From: Limnephilus marmoratus
Lineage: Eukaryota > Arthropoda > Insecta > Trichoptera > Limnephilidae
Direction: 5' to 3'
DNA: 64,000 bases
Assembly (NCBI GenBank): GCA_917880885.1
Contig: OU862915.1
Coordinates: forward strand, 38,014,676-38,078,675
Shown: positions 23,506-34,830 of the stretch, in pieces
How the letters are laid out: every line of letters starts with the position of its first letter
Numbering within the stretch: the stretch's first letter is position 1
The notes under the pieces: generated by a model
Databases searched by the model: none
The model's input: the letters and a program-made list of their open reading frames with translations, nothing else
Told to the model about the DNA's origin: nothing
Translations under genes and position numbers: made by a program

Positions 23506-25417
23506 AAAAAGTACACTATTTTAATAGTTTTATCATCACGCCTTTCAGCATTTTTGGATGAAGGTATAAATTAAAGCTAATTTGGATTGAAATAAATTCG
23601 ATGTTGAGTTATAATTTAAAAAAGCTGGTACGGAGAATAATCAATCTTTCTCATTGTAACCGCCCTGCACGATCGGAAGAACAACTTTCGACGAAATGTG
23701 GATTTTCGTCCGCTGGCTGGTTAAACGCTCTTAAAAGATTCCAAAAATGCTGTTACTTTTTCAAATGTAATCAAAAGCAGGGCTGTGCAGGGTTCCACAA
23801 TAAAAAATGTAGTCTTAAAATATGAAATTTTGTATTTCTGTGGCACTCTATAAACTGATCTTCGTTGTCGATTTTCACGAAGTTCCTAATATCTCGAAAA
23901 GTAACGTTTTTAACTGTAGTCATATTTTGGTCCGTCATGAGAACGCCTGTCAGCTCTCCTATAAACAGAGTTGACTTTTAGTTCACTTGACAATCTTGAC
24001 ATACCAAGTCTTCGTGGGGCGTGTCTGACTTTTTCCCCATTTATTTGCGCCTGGTGCATTATTTAGATTATCCTGACACTTCTTTTTCCGTCAATCCGCT
24101 CTACACGTCTAAACCATCAAAGGATATCTATTATTCACTATCATAACACCAGCCGTGCATTATTTTAAGAGTATTTTCGCACCGCTCCTTTTGTGGTACG
24201 TGGCTTTACCACGTACAACTCAGTGATCTCATTTCTATCGCATTCTTTCTACATATGGGTCCTTGAGAATCGGCGAAGGATAAGCGTCTTATGCTTCTAA
24301 AAAAAATTGTGATATTCGGAGCTAAACTATTACGAACTCCTGAGTGTAGTCAATTTAAGAGTACCTACTCGACTCACTAGGCGTAAGGCCTTATTGCAAT
24401 GTCACCAATTACAAACAAATGAATTAGGCGCCTGCGTAGTTCAGCAAACGAATATACAAATGATATCGGCATTTTTAAAGTAACAGATTCGATGATTAAA
24501 ACATTTCAACTTTTTTAAAAGTGAAAACTACTTTAGCATCGTTGTTATTTGAAACTCGATGAAACGAAAAATAGCTGCACTAAAAAGAGACACCCACAAA
24601 CATCTACAGAACTTAGCTTGCGAGAGAATGAGATAGTGTAATCGGTCTCCTCTTTGTGCGGTGCATCGTAACCTCCCCATTCTTGTCTACTTTAGTTTTC
24701 TTAAGGTTTCACTAAATTGCACACTATGTTTATGTCAAGATGTTATTTCTGATTATTTCAGTTTGTTATTGTTATTCTTTTTTTTAATTAAATTTTTAAA
24801 AAATTATAAACCACCGACCATAAGAGTTTTTTTTACAATCTATTGTTTATTACTAACCCTGTGTAAAAAAATGTTAACATTATGTAACCAATGTAAAATT
24901 ACAAGGGTTGAAATTTAAAGTATTTTTAGCTACAATAACATCAATAATGTCGTATTTTTCAATCTTAGTACTATAGCTCACTGAAAATTCACGGACGGCC
25001 ACTGGTAGGCATATCTGTTTCCTAAATAAAAAATAACGATTTTGGAGGAAACAGACATACGTACATTGTGTGTCTCGTCTTTTGTCTCACCATTTTTTAA
25101 TCCGTAAGATAGTGCTGCAGCATTATTCTGATAGATAACCAACCTACGTTTGCCTTTTTTGTGCCGTCGCCGTTCCGTAAATGTGGGAATATTAAAAGCG
25201 CTTAAACCATAAACATATAAATATGTATAGACCTGCCCTAAGTGATAAAAGCGTATTTTCCCCCTCCCCATACCGGTTTCTTGGAACCGGCTGGGCTTGC
25301 GAGAGCCTCGCCTGAATCTAAAAAATGTGACGTCATCATTCTTGTCCTGACCAGCGTCGAGCTCGCATCGTATATTTTACGAAATAACACGGCAAAAATG
25401 CTAGCTTGTGCTATACC
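23506..25417. other. Unassigned AT-rich sequence
   Basis: Nearly 2 kb with no element I can recognise. The longest frame (24661-24918, 85 codons) encodes a hydrophobic, low-complexity peptide typical of chance frames in AT-rich DNA. Confidence 0.4.
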
Positions 25418-25739
25418 AAAGATATTCAAATACAGAAGAGATATGCTATGGTGTCCGCGCAACTGTCGCCGGACTACGCGCTAATTAGCGTAGTTTTCAT
25501 ACAAAAAGAATTTGTTCATTTCGTTGATTTTTTGAAAATGTGCATTAATATTGGTTAACAATATATTTTGAATAAGGAAAGAATTCGTTCATTTAGTTAA
25601 CGTTCGTTTGGTTTACTCGTTAATTATTTGTTCTTTTAGTTTATTTGTTAATTGGTAAACAATATCGGCGACACTCGGAAGCGCAGATCCACATAGTAAA
25701 AACAGCAGATAGCACATCTACTTATATTTCAATATCTTT
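25418..25739. mobile_element. MITE with 10-bp TSD, copy 1
   Basis: A 322-bp element flanked by perfect 10-bp duplications GTGCTATACC (25408-25417, 25740-25749). The ends are AAAGATATTCAAATACA and the inverse of AAAGATATTGAAATATA. It is the reverse-orientation twin of 36643-36965. TSDs of 9-10 bp are typical of Mutator-like elements; no transposase is present. Confidence 0.85.
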
Positions 25740-25749
25740 GTGCTATACC

Positions 25750-26805
25750 CTAAAATATGTTGATGTGGGCGGTTCTCCAGTGTGCTCGTCGCTTGTTACA
25801 GGGGTAAGAAAATTATGAAACATTTGTTAAAGTGTCTTAACTAAATACGGCAACAAAATATTCGTATGTGAAAAGATGGGAATTTTATTTTGCCGTATTT
25901 GGACTTCACAAATATGTTAACAACGTGGCGAGCAATTCGCGCTCCCACGTAAAAAGGTCTATTCATTCAAAAGCAGACTTTACTTTTAAGAACTAAATGG
26001 TGATATTATAATGCGAGATGCCTGTATACTGTCAGATTGATTTTTTAACGAATCACAGTCATTTTCCCCCTCTTCGTACCGCCATAGTTTTTTTTTAATT
26101 TTTCCCCTCATCTGAATGTTCTCGTCTATTAAATTTGGATGTCTATCTGAAGCTTAAACCCTAAAAATATGTTTCTTAAATATGAAAACACAGCAAAGTG
26201 GGGCAAACCTTCCACCGGCTTTTATATAAAATCCATGGCATAAAATAGTAACTCTAATAAAGTCGAATACATGGATTCAAATAAAAATAAACTTCATATC
26301 GACAATATAAAAGCCGGAGCAACAATGCATGAAAATGACTTTTGGGACCTAGCCAATGAAGAGTTCCTAGGATTTCTATGAAAAGGAACTCTCTATCGGG
26401 AAAACCTCCCATACAATTTAATCCTTTCCGCACACAACTCCCGGTTCTAGGTTAAGGGGATGCTCTAGAAATACGGAGAGGAGTTATCATTAGGTGGAAA
26501 CTTTTGCAATTACATCAGTAATTTGAAACTAAAATCATTGCAACGCTGCTTGCCTACATAAAGAACAAAGTTGACGAAATTTCTATTTGCTCCAGGAATT
26601 TAATGAAAAAAATTCCAGATTTTTGCTTCTTTGCTTCGGGAAGTTATTAAAGTGTTGTTATTTCCTTGTTTACAACATTTTATATTCACGAACATGCAAG
26701 CCGGTGTCGGTTAAGCTTTGCCGTAGATAATATAAACTGTCACAGGTAGGTGCATAATATGTGTAGAATATATGTAGAAACGATGATTTCATGCTTTATG
26801 TTTAT
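25750..26805. other. Unassigned sequence
   Basis: No gene or named repeat is recognised. Confidence 0.4.
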
Positions 26806-27255
26806 TTTTTTTTACAATAGCTCCACATAGGAAGCCCTGAGGAAAATAATATACTCAGGACCTATGACATCATAAGGGATGCTGTTGGGGGGGTCTTTTT
26901 AAAGAAGGGAATAAAAGGAAGTTCTATGAAGGAAAAAGGTATAAGGTAGAAATCTGGGGCCAGTGTGTCCAGGATTAACAGGCGTATGAATCCAACTCCA
27001 ACTACGTTCAAGGCGATGGGTGGAGAGAGTCCAGATAGAAAGATCAAAAGGCCTCCCTTAACCAGTCTCTCTCGATCCGGCCCGAGAGAGACTAGGCTAC
27101 CAAGACCTGGACAAAACTAGCCCCATAAACCCGGTAAACCCTGCTACCTCACCAAACGTAGCGAACCTCTTGGGCACGAACCACCTACGGCAGAGGTGTT
27201 GGTTATCCAATATATTGTTCCCGGGGCAGCGGTACCCATACTCGTCTTCCAAATT
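26806..27255 (-). repeat. R500 copy, near full length
   Basis: T-run at 26806-26814, hairpin region GCTCCACATAGGAAGCCCTG, central CTCGATCCGGCC, and head end GTACCCATACTCGTCTTCCA. It has both termini with moderate decay, and makes a useful near-complete family member. Confidence 0.8.
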
Positions 27256-27860
27256 GGTGGTATTTAAAAAATTTTCGAAGGGTATGATCTGGTTTTCTGA
27301 AATTTGTACAGTTGCTTGTATCCAGAATTTTGATGAGAAACCAATTTATTATTATTGACAAAGTGAGTCCCATAGGGCATAAAGCTAAGGAGTTCTAAAA
27401 ATAATCACTCGACTGTAAAAAATAAGAGAAAAGTTACTTTTTATATATATATATTTAAAAATAAACTGTGTGACATGTTGTTTGTAATCACTACAGAGGT
27501 AAACAAATAGAAGTGTGTTGTGGTCGTGTTTGTGTGCTCGAAGTAACCCCAATTTTTCCTTAGTTCTGGTGATCAAACACTTTCAAATGTTGAAATTCTT
27601 TCACGAACTTGATACCTTACAATTTCACTGGTCTGTTTACGGCTAAGAAGATGATAAATATTGTGTAAGATGGTATTACTTATAACTTGCAGTTAAAAAT
27701 CAGCTCTGCAGGATTTTACCGCTAAGCCCTACGAGCGGTTTTTGGTTCGGCTTCGCCCAGTTGGTGTTGGTGCTATGATAATGGTTTTTTTATAAATAGA
27801 CCATTTCATAAATCAAAATCTGATTTCAAAATTAGCCTGTACCTCGGATCCACTGATAGC
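27256..27860. other. Unassigned sequence
   Basis: No supported feature. Confidence 0.4.
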
Positions 27861-28145
27861 TAGCCACCGGAACAAAATCACCAGGACAAAGTCACCGGGA
27901 TAAAGTAACCGGAACAGGCCATGACGTCATATTTAATATATAGCCGCGTGATCACAACAATGATGGCCATTTTATAAACCCAATGGGAACGGGTTCCAAA
28001 CTCTGGTAACCATTTTATAAATCCAATAGGAACCGGTTCGAAAAATAGCCCGTTCCTCTGATCCGCTATCATTCAATGTAGCTAGTCACCGGGACAAAGT
28101 AACCGAGACGTGCAATGACGTCATATGTAATACATAGCCGCTTGA
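27861..28145. repeat. Degenerate local duplications (ACCGGGACAAAGTAACC)
   Basis: The block GCTAGYCACCGGRACAAA is followed by CAATGACGTCATATKTAATA and ATAGCCGC, and occurs near 27861 and again near 28081 (~220 bp apart). Between them the phrase ACCATTTTATAAAYCCAAT occurs twice ~44 bp apart. This is complex tandem duplication; class unknown. Confidence 0.6.
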
Positions 28146-28816
28146 TACAACTATGTATTACCGTCGATCTTTCCATATCCGGAGAGATATTAGATATTTA
28201 AAAATTCGTAGCAGTTATACCTAGGGGAGACATATCCCTATCCGACCTGCTGACGGAAGTAGCGACATCTTGTGACGAATTCTTGAATTAAAAACCGAAT
28301 TACAATAGTAGCTTTGTTTGTAATTTCACATTCATAGATGTTATTTGTGACGCGGCGCGTAAGGTGTGGCGTTAGACATGCAATCGAAGCCGGGTTCTGA
28401 AATTCAACCATGCAGACGGAAGGCTATTAATACTATTTGACACATTTTTCGTTTATTCAATTATACATCGATTTAAAATAAGTATGTTTAAACTCGGGCA
28501 AAGCCGGTAAGTAAATTAGATAAGCAAATTAGACAAATACCTCTGGGTTCAAACATGAGAAAATAATTTAAAATGTGACGATTTACGTACAAAACAATAC
28601 TAGGGCATGGGGGAATTAAAACTGAGTTAAAATACTTTTTTATGAACATACGTCGAAAAAAGTTCAAGCTTCATGTTAAAAAATCAACATCATTATCCAT
28701 GCCTTAAATAATTTATTAGAAGTTAGGCAACACACAGGTTGGCTGGTACTTGAGGTGAAAAAATATTGCAAAGTGTAATAATTAAGGTCAGGCAATAAAC
28801 CTCACGCGACTTTTCG
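28146..28816. other. Unassigned sequence
   Basis: No supported feature. Confidence 0.4.
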
Positions 28817-29067
28817 TCCGGCGACAAAATGCCCTCCGACAAAATATCCCCGACAAACTATACTATGGACAAAACATCCACCGACGAACTATACTTCGGA
28901 CAAAACATCCACCGACGAACTATACTTCGGACAAAACATCCACCGACAAACTATCCTAAGGACAAAACATCCACCGACAAACTACCCTACGGACAAAACT
29001 TCCACCGACAAACTGTCCTACGGACAAAACATCCACCGACAAACTATCCTACGGACAAAACATCCCA
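28817..29067. repeat. 31-bp minisatellite, 7 exact-register units
   Basis: CCGAC starts at 28850, 28881, 28912, 28943, 28974, 29005 and 29036, a strict 31-bp period. Each unit has two related halves (CCGACAAACTATCCTA and CGGACAAAACATCCA), so the array arose from a ~15-bp ancestor; extra half-units precede it from 28817. The 80-codon frame through it is an accident of a unit lacking stops. Confidence 0.95.
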
Positions 29068-29103
29068 ATAAAATATCTACTAAAACCGAACTTAACTTAT
29101 CCG

Positions 29104-29127
29104 GCCTAACCTAACCTACCTAACCTA
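29104..29127. repeat. Short CCTAA (telomere-type) stretch
   Basis: Four to five CCTAA units with one interruption. CCTAA/TTAGG is the ancestral insect telomere repeat. At 24 bp it is an interstitial scrap or a common low-complexity sequence, not a telomere. Confidence 0.5.
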
Positions 29128-29785
29128 AGCTAACAAAAAATGGGACAAAACTATTCCAGCTTGCTTCTTTTAGTGCTATCGAACATGGCTATCATTGCAT
29201 CCATTGCCATGTTTGCAGTAATTGAATTCACATGATGCGGTGTTGAGATATCTCCTTCTTTTTCTTACAAACACTATTAAGGCACTTTTTTATTCACCTA
29301 AAAGACATCTTATTTCACTTTCAATTTATACAGCATGTTTCTTATTTTCCTATCACTTTGAAAGTATTTACCCGGTCCATTCCATCCTTAAAAGAGACTG
29401 ACAGAGTCCATAAACCACGCAGTGATTTCCCACAAGACTCGGTAGGGCGTAATTTGTATAAACGTATGGCCCTAGCGAAATACGAAAGCAAACTTTTTTA
29501 CTGTACTTTCGCGTACGGAAAAAGTTTGGTTTGTTTGATTAAACAGAAGTCTGGAAAGTAAAACATTTGGAAGCCAATATCTACGTAACATATAGATGTA
29601 TGTATAAAATATAGAATTGTATAAAAGAAACGTCATATCAAATGTACGAAGAATATTTCATTCACAAAATTCAACCGATAACGTAAGCAATTGATTCAAA
29701 GCAAATGGCTTAATAACTTTCTCAATACTAAGAACGACCATAGCTCAGTACTACTACTTGTAATTAGGTGTGAAATGGTACAATA
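29128..29785. other. Unassigned sequence
   Basis: No supported feature. A 67-codon frame at 29358 has no motif. Confidence 0.4.
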
Positions 29786-29787
29786 TA

Positions 29788-30614
29788 CAGGGTGAGCCAT
29801 AAGGATTTACGAATTTCAATAGATTATTGTGGTCAAGCGGCGCTGCGGACGGGGGTGCGATGGTAATGATCAGTAGCTCGGTTCTTGGAAATTTTGTCGC
29901 ATTTTGTGAAAAACATTTTTACAAAAAAGTCTGCTTTCACGTAAACGGCCATGTAAATTAATAAAAATATCGTTACTGGGCAGTAGAAAGTCCAAAACCC
30001 AAACATTAAAAGTACCTACATTGAATACGCCAAAACTGTCACTTTGGACAGCAATTTCATCCCATGGTATCATCGGTACTTATTTCTTTGAAAACCTGCG
30101 AGGAGAATCTGTGACCGTGTGTCAGATCGGTATACAACAATGTTACGGGTTTTTTTTCTATCCGCAATTGCACAAATTTGAAGTTTATAACACTAAGACA
30201 TGGTTTCAATAAGATGGCACGACGTGCCATAATTTTCGAGACAATGACAGTTGTAAACGAAATGTTCCCAGGAAATACTGTGAATATTTTGTTACGTAAA
30301 AGTGACAACGCGCCGAGGGGATATTCCATGGCCTCCCAGGACTGAACTCCAATTAACGTCTTTCTATGGGGATATTTGAAAAGTCGAGCATACACAGGGA
30401 AACCAACGTCATCCAAGAAATGGCTGCCATTCCACGCGCAATGTGCGAGAGTTGTTGCAAATTTACGCTCCAGATTCGACGAGTGCTTGCGTCAAGATGG
30501 GTCACACCTTGATGATGTAATTTTTAAAATAAAATTTTTACGTAATAAATATTTTTTTATTACCATTAGTTTTTTTGTGACTTTGACAAACCGCAAATTT
30601 TACGACCCACCCTG
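29788..30614 (+). pseudogene. Tc1/mariner-like element relic
   Basis: An 827-bp element flanked by TA on both sides, with inverted ends CAGGGTGAGCCATAA and the inverse of CAGGGTGGGTCGTAA. The plus strand encodes the C-terminal two thirds of an IS630/Tc1-type transposase. The first recognisable part is KLSLWTAISSHGIIGTYFFE (~30030), then the second catalytic aspartate region TKTWFQ-stop-DGTTCH (~30190-30220), then frameshifted sequence corresponding to the WPPRSPDL/LWGYLK region (~30320-30400). The N-terminal DNA-binding domain is deleted and there are stops and frameshifts, so it is inactive. Full-length relatives are usually 1.2-1.5 kb. Confidence 0.85.
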
Positions 30615-30757
30615 TACTATTCTCCAAAAACAAAATTATTATAACTGAACCTTTGAAATATAAGCAATTCAAAAACAAATGAACTCACTCAAATCGGATA
30701 ATGATATATTGTACCTTTAATTTACTTTAACTTAATCTAAACTATCTGGCATTTAAA

Positions 30758-31013
30758 AAAAATCGAGTGCAGTTTACACGCGGTAGAAGCGAAACTTTAC
30801 CAAAACAATCTCAACCAATGCTTGAAAAGTGAGGTCATAATAAAAGCGATCAATGAGCGCAGACCTAGCGTCATTTCCGTTTCATATCTCAACCAATAAA
30901 GTGACATCATAATCAAAGCGGCCAATGAGCGCAGTTTAATGCTTCGCAGGTGCAGTAATGCGTCATTTCCGTTTCATCCGAATTCCAAATCACTAACTGG
31001 GCTAAAGAAGTTT
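30758..31013. repeat. Dispersed repeat R3, copy 2
   Basis: Matches 20837-21268 without the SINE insert. Internally it repeats AAAGCGRYCAATGAGCGCAG and CGTCATTTCCGTTTCAT twice. Ends GCGGTAGAAGCGAAACTTT and AAAGAAGTTTCCC are loosely inverted. Confidence 0.55.
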
Positions 31014-31249
31014 CCCTTCAAAAACGAACTGTGGTTATTGTATTGTTTTTCTAAAATTGAGTACGTTGAATCACGTTTGTAGTTATTTAATAAGTCTTTG
31101 ATAATTTTTTTTCATGTCGCCCTTGAAAAATTATTTTTTTGAATACTCCTACAACCCGAACTACTAGAGATCAACTTATGGAGTCGTAGAATAATTAAGA
31201 AGAGAATCTGTCTGTGGTGGCGTGGCGGAGGCGTGACAGAATGACTTTG

Positions 31250-31545
31250 TTTTTTATTTGTGAATACCGTACCAGAGCCCCAACTGCTCTAGTCTGGTGA
31301 GACTATGACAATCCCTATTTGGGGTATGTTGTGAGGCTGAAGGTAGTGGGGAGGGGAAGGAGATGGGGTAGAGGAAGGTGGGGAAGTACCTGGCTTTTCA
31401 GATCTGGTCACCAAGCACGGCTAAAAACATTTCCAGCAACGTTTCAATACTGAATGATGGTCTTACACCAGAGCTTAGCTTGGTCTTACGTAAGAATATC
31501 TTCCACTCTGAAATATGCCGCAAATATACCTTATACTATTTTAAT
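31250..31545 (-). repeat. SINE S2 copy, head missing
   Basis: Minus-sense body of the S2 SINE. The tail is at 31250 (TTTTTTATTTGTGAATACCG on plus) and the body contains TTTCAGATCTGGTCACCAAG and CAACGTTTCAATACTGAATG. The tRNA head seen at 50245-50322 is absent. Confidence 0.7.
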
Positions 31546-32160
31546 TTGATTAAAAATACATATAAAGTTACATCGGTTACATAGTTACACAAGGTTTCAA
31601 CAAAGAAACAAAAAAATTGCCCTTCCTCACCATAAAGAGACAATGCTCTTGTGTTTGGTGAGGGAATTCTAGCTCAATTAGTAAATTAAAAGACCGTGTA
31701 AGTAAGTAATAACGGCTATTGTAAATATTAAGTAAGGTTAGAAAATCATGTACAAATTTAAAAATAAAAATCATGATAAGTTTAAAAAATCATAATATTT
31801 ATTAAAAAATCATTTTAAATTAAAAAATCATTTTAAATTAATGAATCAAGTTAGTAACCAAAATTATTGTAATTAGTAAGTAACGGATATGTAAAAAAGA
31901 ACGCAAGGTTTGCACATAGGAGACGTAAAGATATAGAAACTGTGAAATGAGAGAGAATGAAGGTGTTTAGTAGTGAAACAGTTTTTTAAAACTAAATCCA
32001 TATTCCTCAAGTCCTTCATCAATCATTTATTCCTTTCTCTTCCTCCTTTCGTCAAAAGTCTCTACCAGGAAAAGAAGAAGATGTTTCCTACCTACATGCA
32101 AAAAAATAAACAATATTGCCACCCAAGTTTAAATTACCTATTTGGGCAGTTGAAAGTTCG
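31546..32160. other. Unassigned AT-rich sequence
   Basis: Contains a small tandem AAAAAATCATTTTAAATT (x2, ~31803-31840). Otherwise nothing recognisable. If the exons at 32206-32462 are real, this could be intronic. Confidence 0.4.
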
Positions 32161-32205
32161 AAGTGACATTGGTCACAGTTCGCTATTTGCAAAAATTCAC
32201 ATTTC

Positions 32206-32462
32206 ATGAACTCAAAGAGTCATTACTTAAAACCTGGTGTTGTGCCGGTATATTGGGAAGCTGCCAGTACCAAGATCGATCCTGAAGCAGTGCAGGAAGC
32301 CGTCAAAGGTAAGGGACATAGCCTATTTCCTATGATAGATATTTTAAAACACATTCAATGGTCTTTTACTCATCAAAAAAATAATTTACAGTTACAACGT
32401 CTCGTGTCGCGGCATCGGCCGTCACAGAAGGAATGAACTATTTATATAATAGTAGACTTTAA
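32206..32462 (+). CDS. Possible terminal exon pair of a host gene (unrecognised)
   Basis: A frame open from 32167, with the first ATG at 32206, runs to 32308. There AAAG meets GTAAGG, a good splice donor. An 83-bp intron (32309-32391) ends TAATTTACAG. Joining the exons keeps the frame (codon split G/TT). The second exon (32392-32462) is GC-richer than its surroundings and ends with TAA. AATAAA lies at 32472-32477, ten bases after the stop. The spliced product ends YWEAASTKIDPEAVQEAVK, then VTTSRVAASAVTEGMNYLYN, then SRL. I do not recognise the family. The start is uncertain: an upstream exon could join at CACAG (32178). It may also be a chance combination. Confidence 0.4.
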
Positions 32463-32509
32463 GATATAAAAAATAAATATATTTGGGACTCTTCTAGCAG
32501 TTTAAGGTA

Positions 32510-32682
32510 TTTTTTTTTTTTTAATTTGGGCCTAAATTCCTGCATATTTTCGATAGTTTTTAATTTTAATGGAGGTTGTGTGTACATTGTGAAAACACAA
32601 ATAAATCTAGATTTCAACCCGTGACCTTATGTTCGCTAGTCGAAAGCCTTACCCTTCGATCACGGAGGCCCTCCAAATTAGC
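32510..32682 (-). repeat. tRNA-derived SINE S3 with poly-A tail
   Basis: On the minus strand the head GGGCCTCCGTGATCGAAGGG contains a box A-like motif, and box B-like GGGTTGAAATC follows ~45 nt later. The body ends in a 13-nt A run (T-run 32510-32522). Length ~170 bp. It is a complete-looking retroposed SINE. Confidence 0.7.
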
Positions 32683-33079
32683 GGTGCTAAAGTGTGAACA
32701 AAACGTATCTTGCATTTTTATAATGTTAGTGGATAGATGTTGTAATTTTTCACTAACAACGGGTCTGCACTAGTATATTCTACACGTAAGTCTCGTCTTT
32801 TTTTGGTAAGTCATAATTTGAGGAGTTTGGTTTAATTACGAGTCTGGGGACTGTATCCAATCAGAGATACTGAAAGGGTTAACTTTTGAAAGGGGTTTCG
32901 TTTGGGTTCGTTAATATTAATATCCCAGCTTTTTGAAGATAGGTAGGTACATTTTAATGTTCCAATTAAGCACTGATCTTTTTTTTAATATTTTAATATT
33001 TGAAGAAATAATCAATAAGATAATCGAAGTGTACAAAGAGATAACTGTATTCAGATAACTGGCACTAACAAAAAACGAT
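32683..33079. other. Unassigned sequence
   Basis: No supported feature. Confidence 0.4.
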
Positions 33080-33520
33080 CCAAAGAAGTGAAACTAGTCG
33101 TCCATAATGGAGTACTGGTACCTGCCCTGATTGAAACCGTCCAAAGAGGCGAAGCTTGCCGTCATTAATGGAGTACTGTTACCTACCCTGATGTACGGCA
33201 TTGAGGCATGGAACTGGCAGTCGAAGAATGAAAGTAGACTGAATGCTGTAGAAATAAGATCCCTGACGTGTATGTGTGGTAAAACCTTGTACGAGCGTGT
33301 GAGAAACGTGGAGATCCACAAAGAATGCAAGGCTGATGTATGCGTAATGAGTAAGATTAAGAAAGGAATCCTCCGATGGTTTGGGCATGCAGAGCGAAAG
33401 GAGTGTAAGGAAAATATATGACGCAAATGTGAATGGTAGAAGAAGTCGGGGACGCCTGAGAAAGACATGGCATGACCAAGTGAATCAGATACTTGAGTCG
33501 GGCCATGTCAAGAGTCAGAA
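33080..33520 (+). pseudogene. RTE-like LINE, C-terminal fragment
   Basis: The frame 33131-33421 encodes the region after the reverse transcriptase: KLAVINGVLLPTLMYGIEAW, then SRLNAVEIRSL, then KIKKGILRWFGHAERKE. This is the standard C-terminal block of RTE-type endonuclease-reverse transcriptases in insects (YGxEAW, RWFGHxxR). The sequence before it is a 60-bp tandem duplication (CCAAAG at 33080 and 33140) of the KLAVINGVLLP segment. After 33421 the GRRSRGRLRKTWHDQV-like part continues in another frame. It is dead: truncated, duplicated and frameshifted. Confidence 0.8.
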
Positions 33521-33631
33521 TAATAGAAGAGCATGTATGAGATGATGTATGCATGTGAACGAGAGAAGGAGTGTGTGCCAAGACCGAGTTATCTGGCGTG
33601 ATGGTTAGTTAGTAATTTTTATAATTTTTTT

Positions 33632-33870
33632 GTGAATACAGCACAATAGTTCCAAAGCCAGTGGGACTGTGGTATCCAGGATTATTGAATTGTGTACTTT
33701 GTGAGTTGGTAAGTAGTGGGGAAGCGGTAGAGATAGGCAAGTGGAAGGTTGGTAGGCACAGGCTTCTTCAGATATGATCACCAAAAACGTCTTAAGTCAG
33801 CATTTTGATTCTGAATGATGGTCGTTCGCCAGGACAATACAAGGAGTACCTTTAAGCTACACACATCCAC
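33632..33870 (-). repeat. SINE S2 copy, diverged
   Basis: A diverged minus-sense body of the S2 SINE (GTGAATACAGCACAA at the tail; CAGATATGATCACCAAAAAC and TTTGATTCTGAATGATGG further in). The head is missing. Confidence 0.6.
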
Positions 33871-33955
33871 CTGATGGTGGAAACGGCAAAGCTGTCCGAA
33901 ATGTTGGCTAAAAAAGGAGGTAGACGGCATAATAACCCAAATTATACATGACATA
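33871..33955 (+). repeat. Penelope-type tail, decayed hammerhead-like core
   Basis: Reads CTGATGGTGG ... CTGTCCGAAATGTTGGCTAA ... GACGGCATAATAACCC. It resembles 16171-16260, but the core CTGATGA is mutated to CTGATGG and the ACGT after GAAA is changed. Confidence 0.5.
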
Positions 33956-34724
33956 ATATGCTGACTTGACAGTTGATCCCCGAAAGTCAGATAACTTTTG
34001 GGGGATGTCCTGAAACTATAATAAGGAACTCCAGTGAAAAATATTATGGCTTTAAAAAAATATGTTCATATACACCAATGAACGCTGATTCCGAATATAT
34101 AACTTTTATTTCATAATATTAAACGCAGAGTTTTTAAAAAATTATTAAAAAGTGCATTTTTAAACCTCTCCTGAAAACACAGCGTTAAGTTGGCATTACT
34201 GAAATGGTGAAATGTGACGTCACGCGTCACCAGTCATTGTATTGAAACTTTGATTAGTAATGCTATTTCTAGGGAGAATACTTCGAACAACGGGATTCAA
34301 AATGGCCGCAGTAGATCAGCTGATTGCCCTATCCTATACTAATTTTTCAGGAGTAATGACGTCACACAATTCGATGGTTTTCGGGGGGTCTCGAAAAATT
34401 AAAACTTTGACAATTATTTTATCTATTAAAACTAACTCTAAAAATAAAAATAAAAATGCAGTTATTTAAGTTAGGAGGTCAGTATTCATTAAAAAAAATA
34501 AAAAAATTGGACTGGAGTTCTCTATTGCAATAAAATTTGATTTTTTCGTGCATTTTTTACCAATTTCAAACCTAAAATCGGCTTTAAAATACTTTAAATA
34601 ATAAGTTGGCATAATATCAAGCGAATCTATACGCCGGTAAATACAGTATGTATTTACCGACAGACAATTAGTTTTTTTCCTTGATGCATTTGAATGAAAC
34701 TTATACTCTGTATATTCGGCAGTA
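33956..34724. other. Unassigned sequence
   Basis: Two TGACGTCAC motifs (about 34214 and 34357) face each other in inverse context, possibly the ends of a small element, but I cannot support boundaries. Otherwise nothing. Confidence 0.35.
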
Positions 34725-34815
34725 CATGCAACTTCGGGTAACCTGTGGCAGAGGTGTTGGTTATCCAATAAATGGTTCCCGGGGCGGCGGTACCCACACC
34801 CGCCTCCCAAATTGG
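34725..34815 (-). repeat. R500 head fragment
   Basis: Only the first ~90 nt of the family on the minus strand (TTTGGGAGGCGGGTGTGGGT to CACCTCTGCCACAGGT). It lies just past the A tail of the LINE fragment at 34831-35390. Confidence 0.75.
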
Positions 34816-34830
34816 CAGTTGTTTTAGATT

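Noticed and set aside
28829..29071. 80-codon repetitive open frame
   Set aside because: Product of the 31-bp minisatellite, whose unit has no stop in any of the frames used.
29104..29127. Telomere or telomere-fusion scar
   Set aside because: Only 24 bp of imperfect CCTAA, with no subtelomeric structure.
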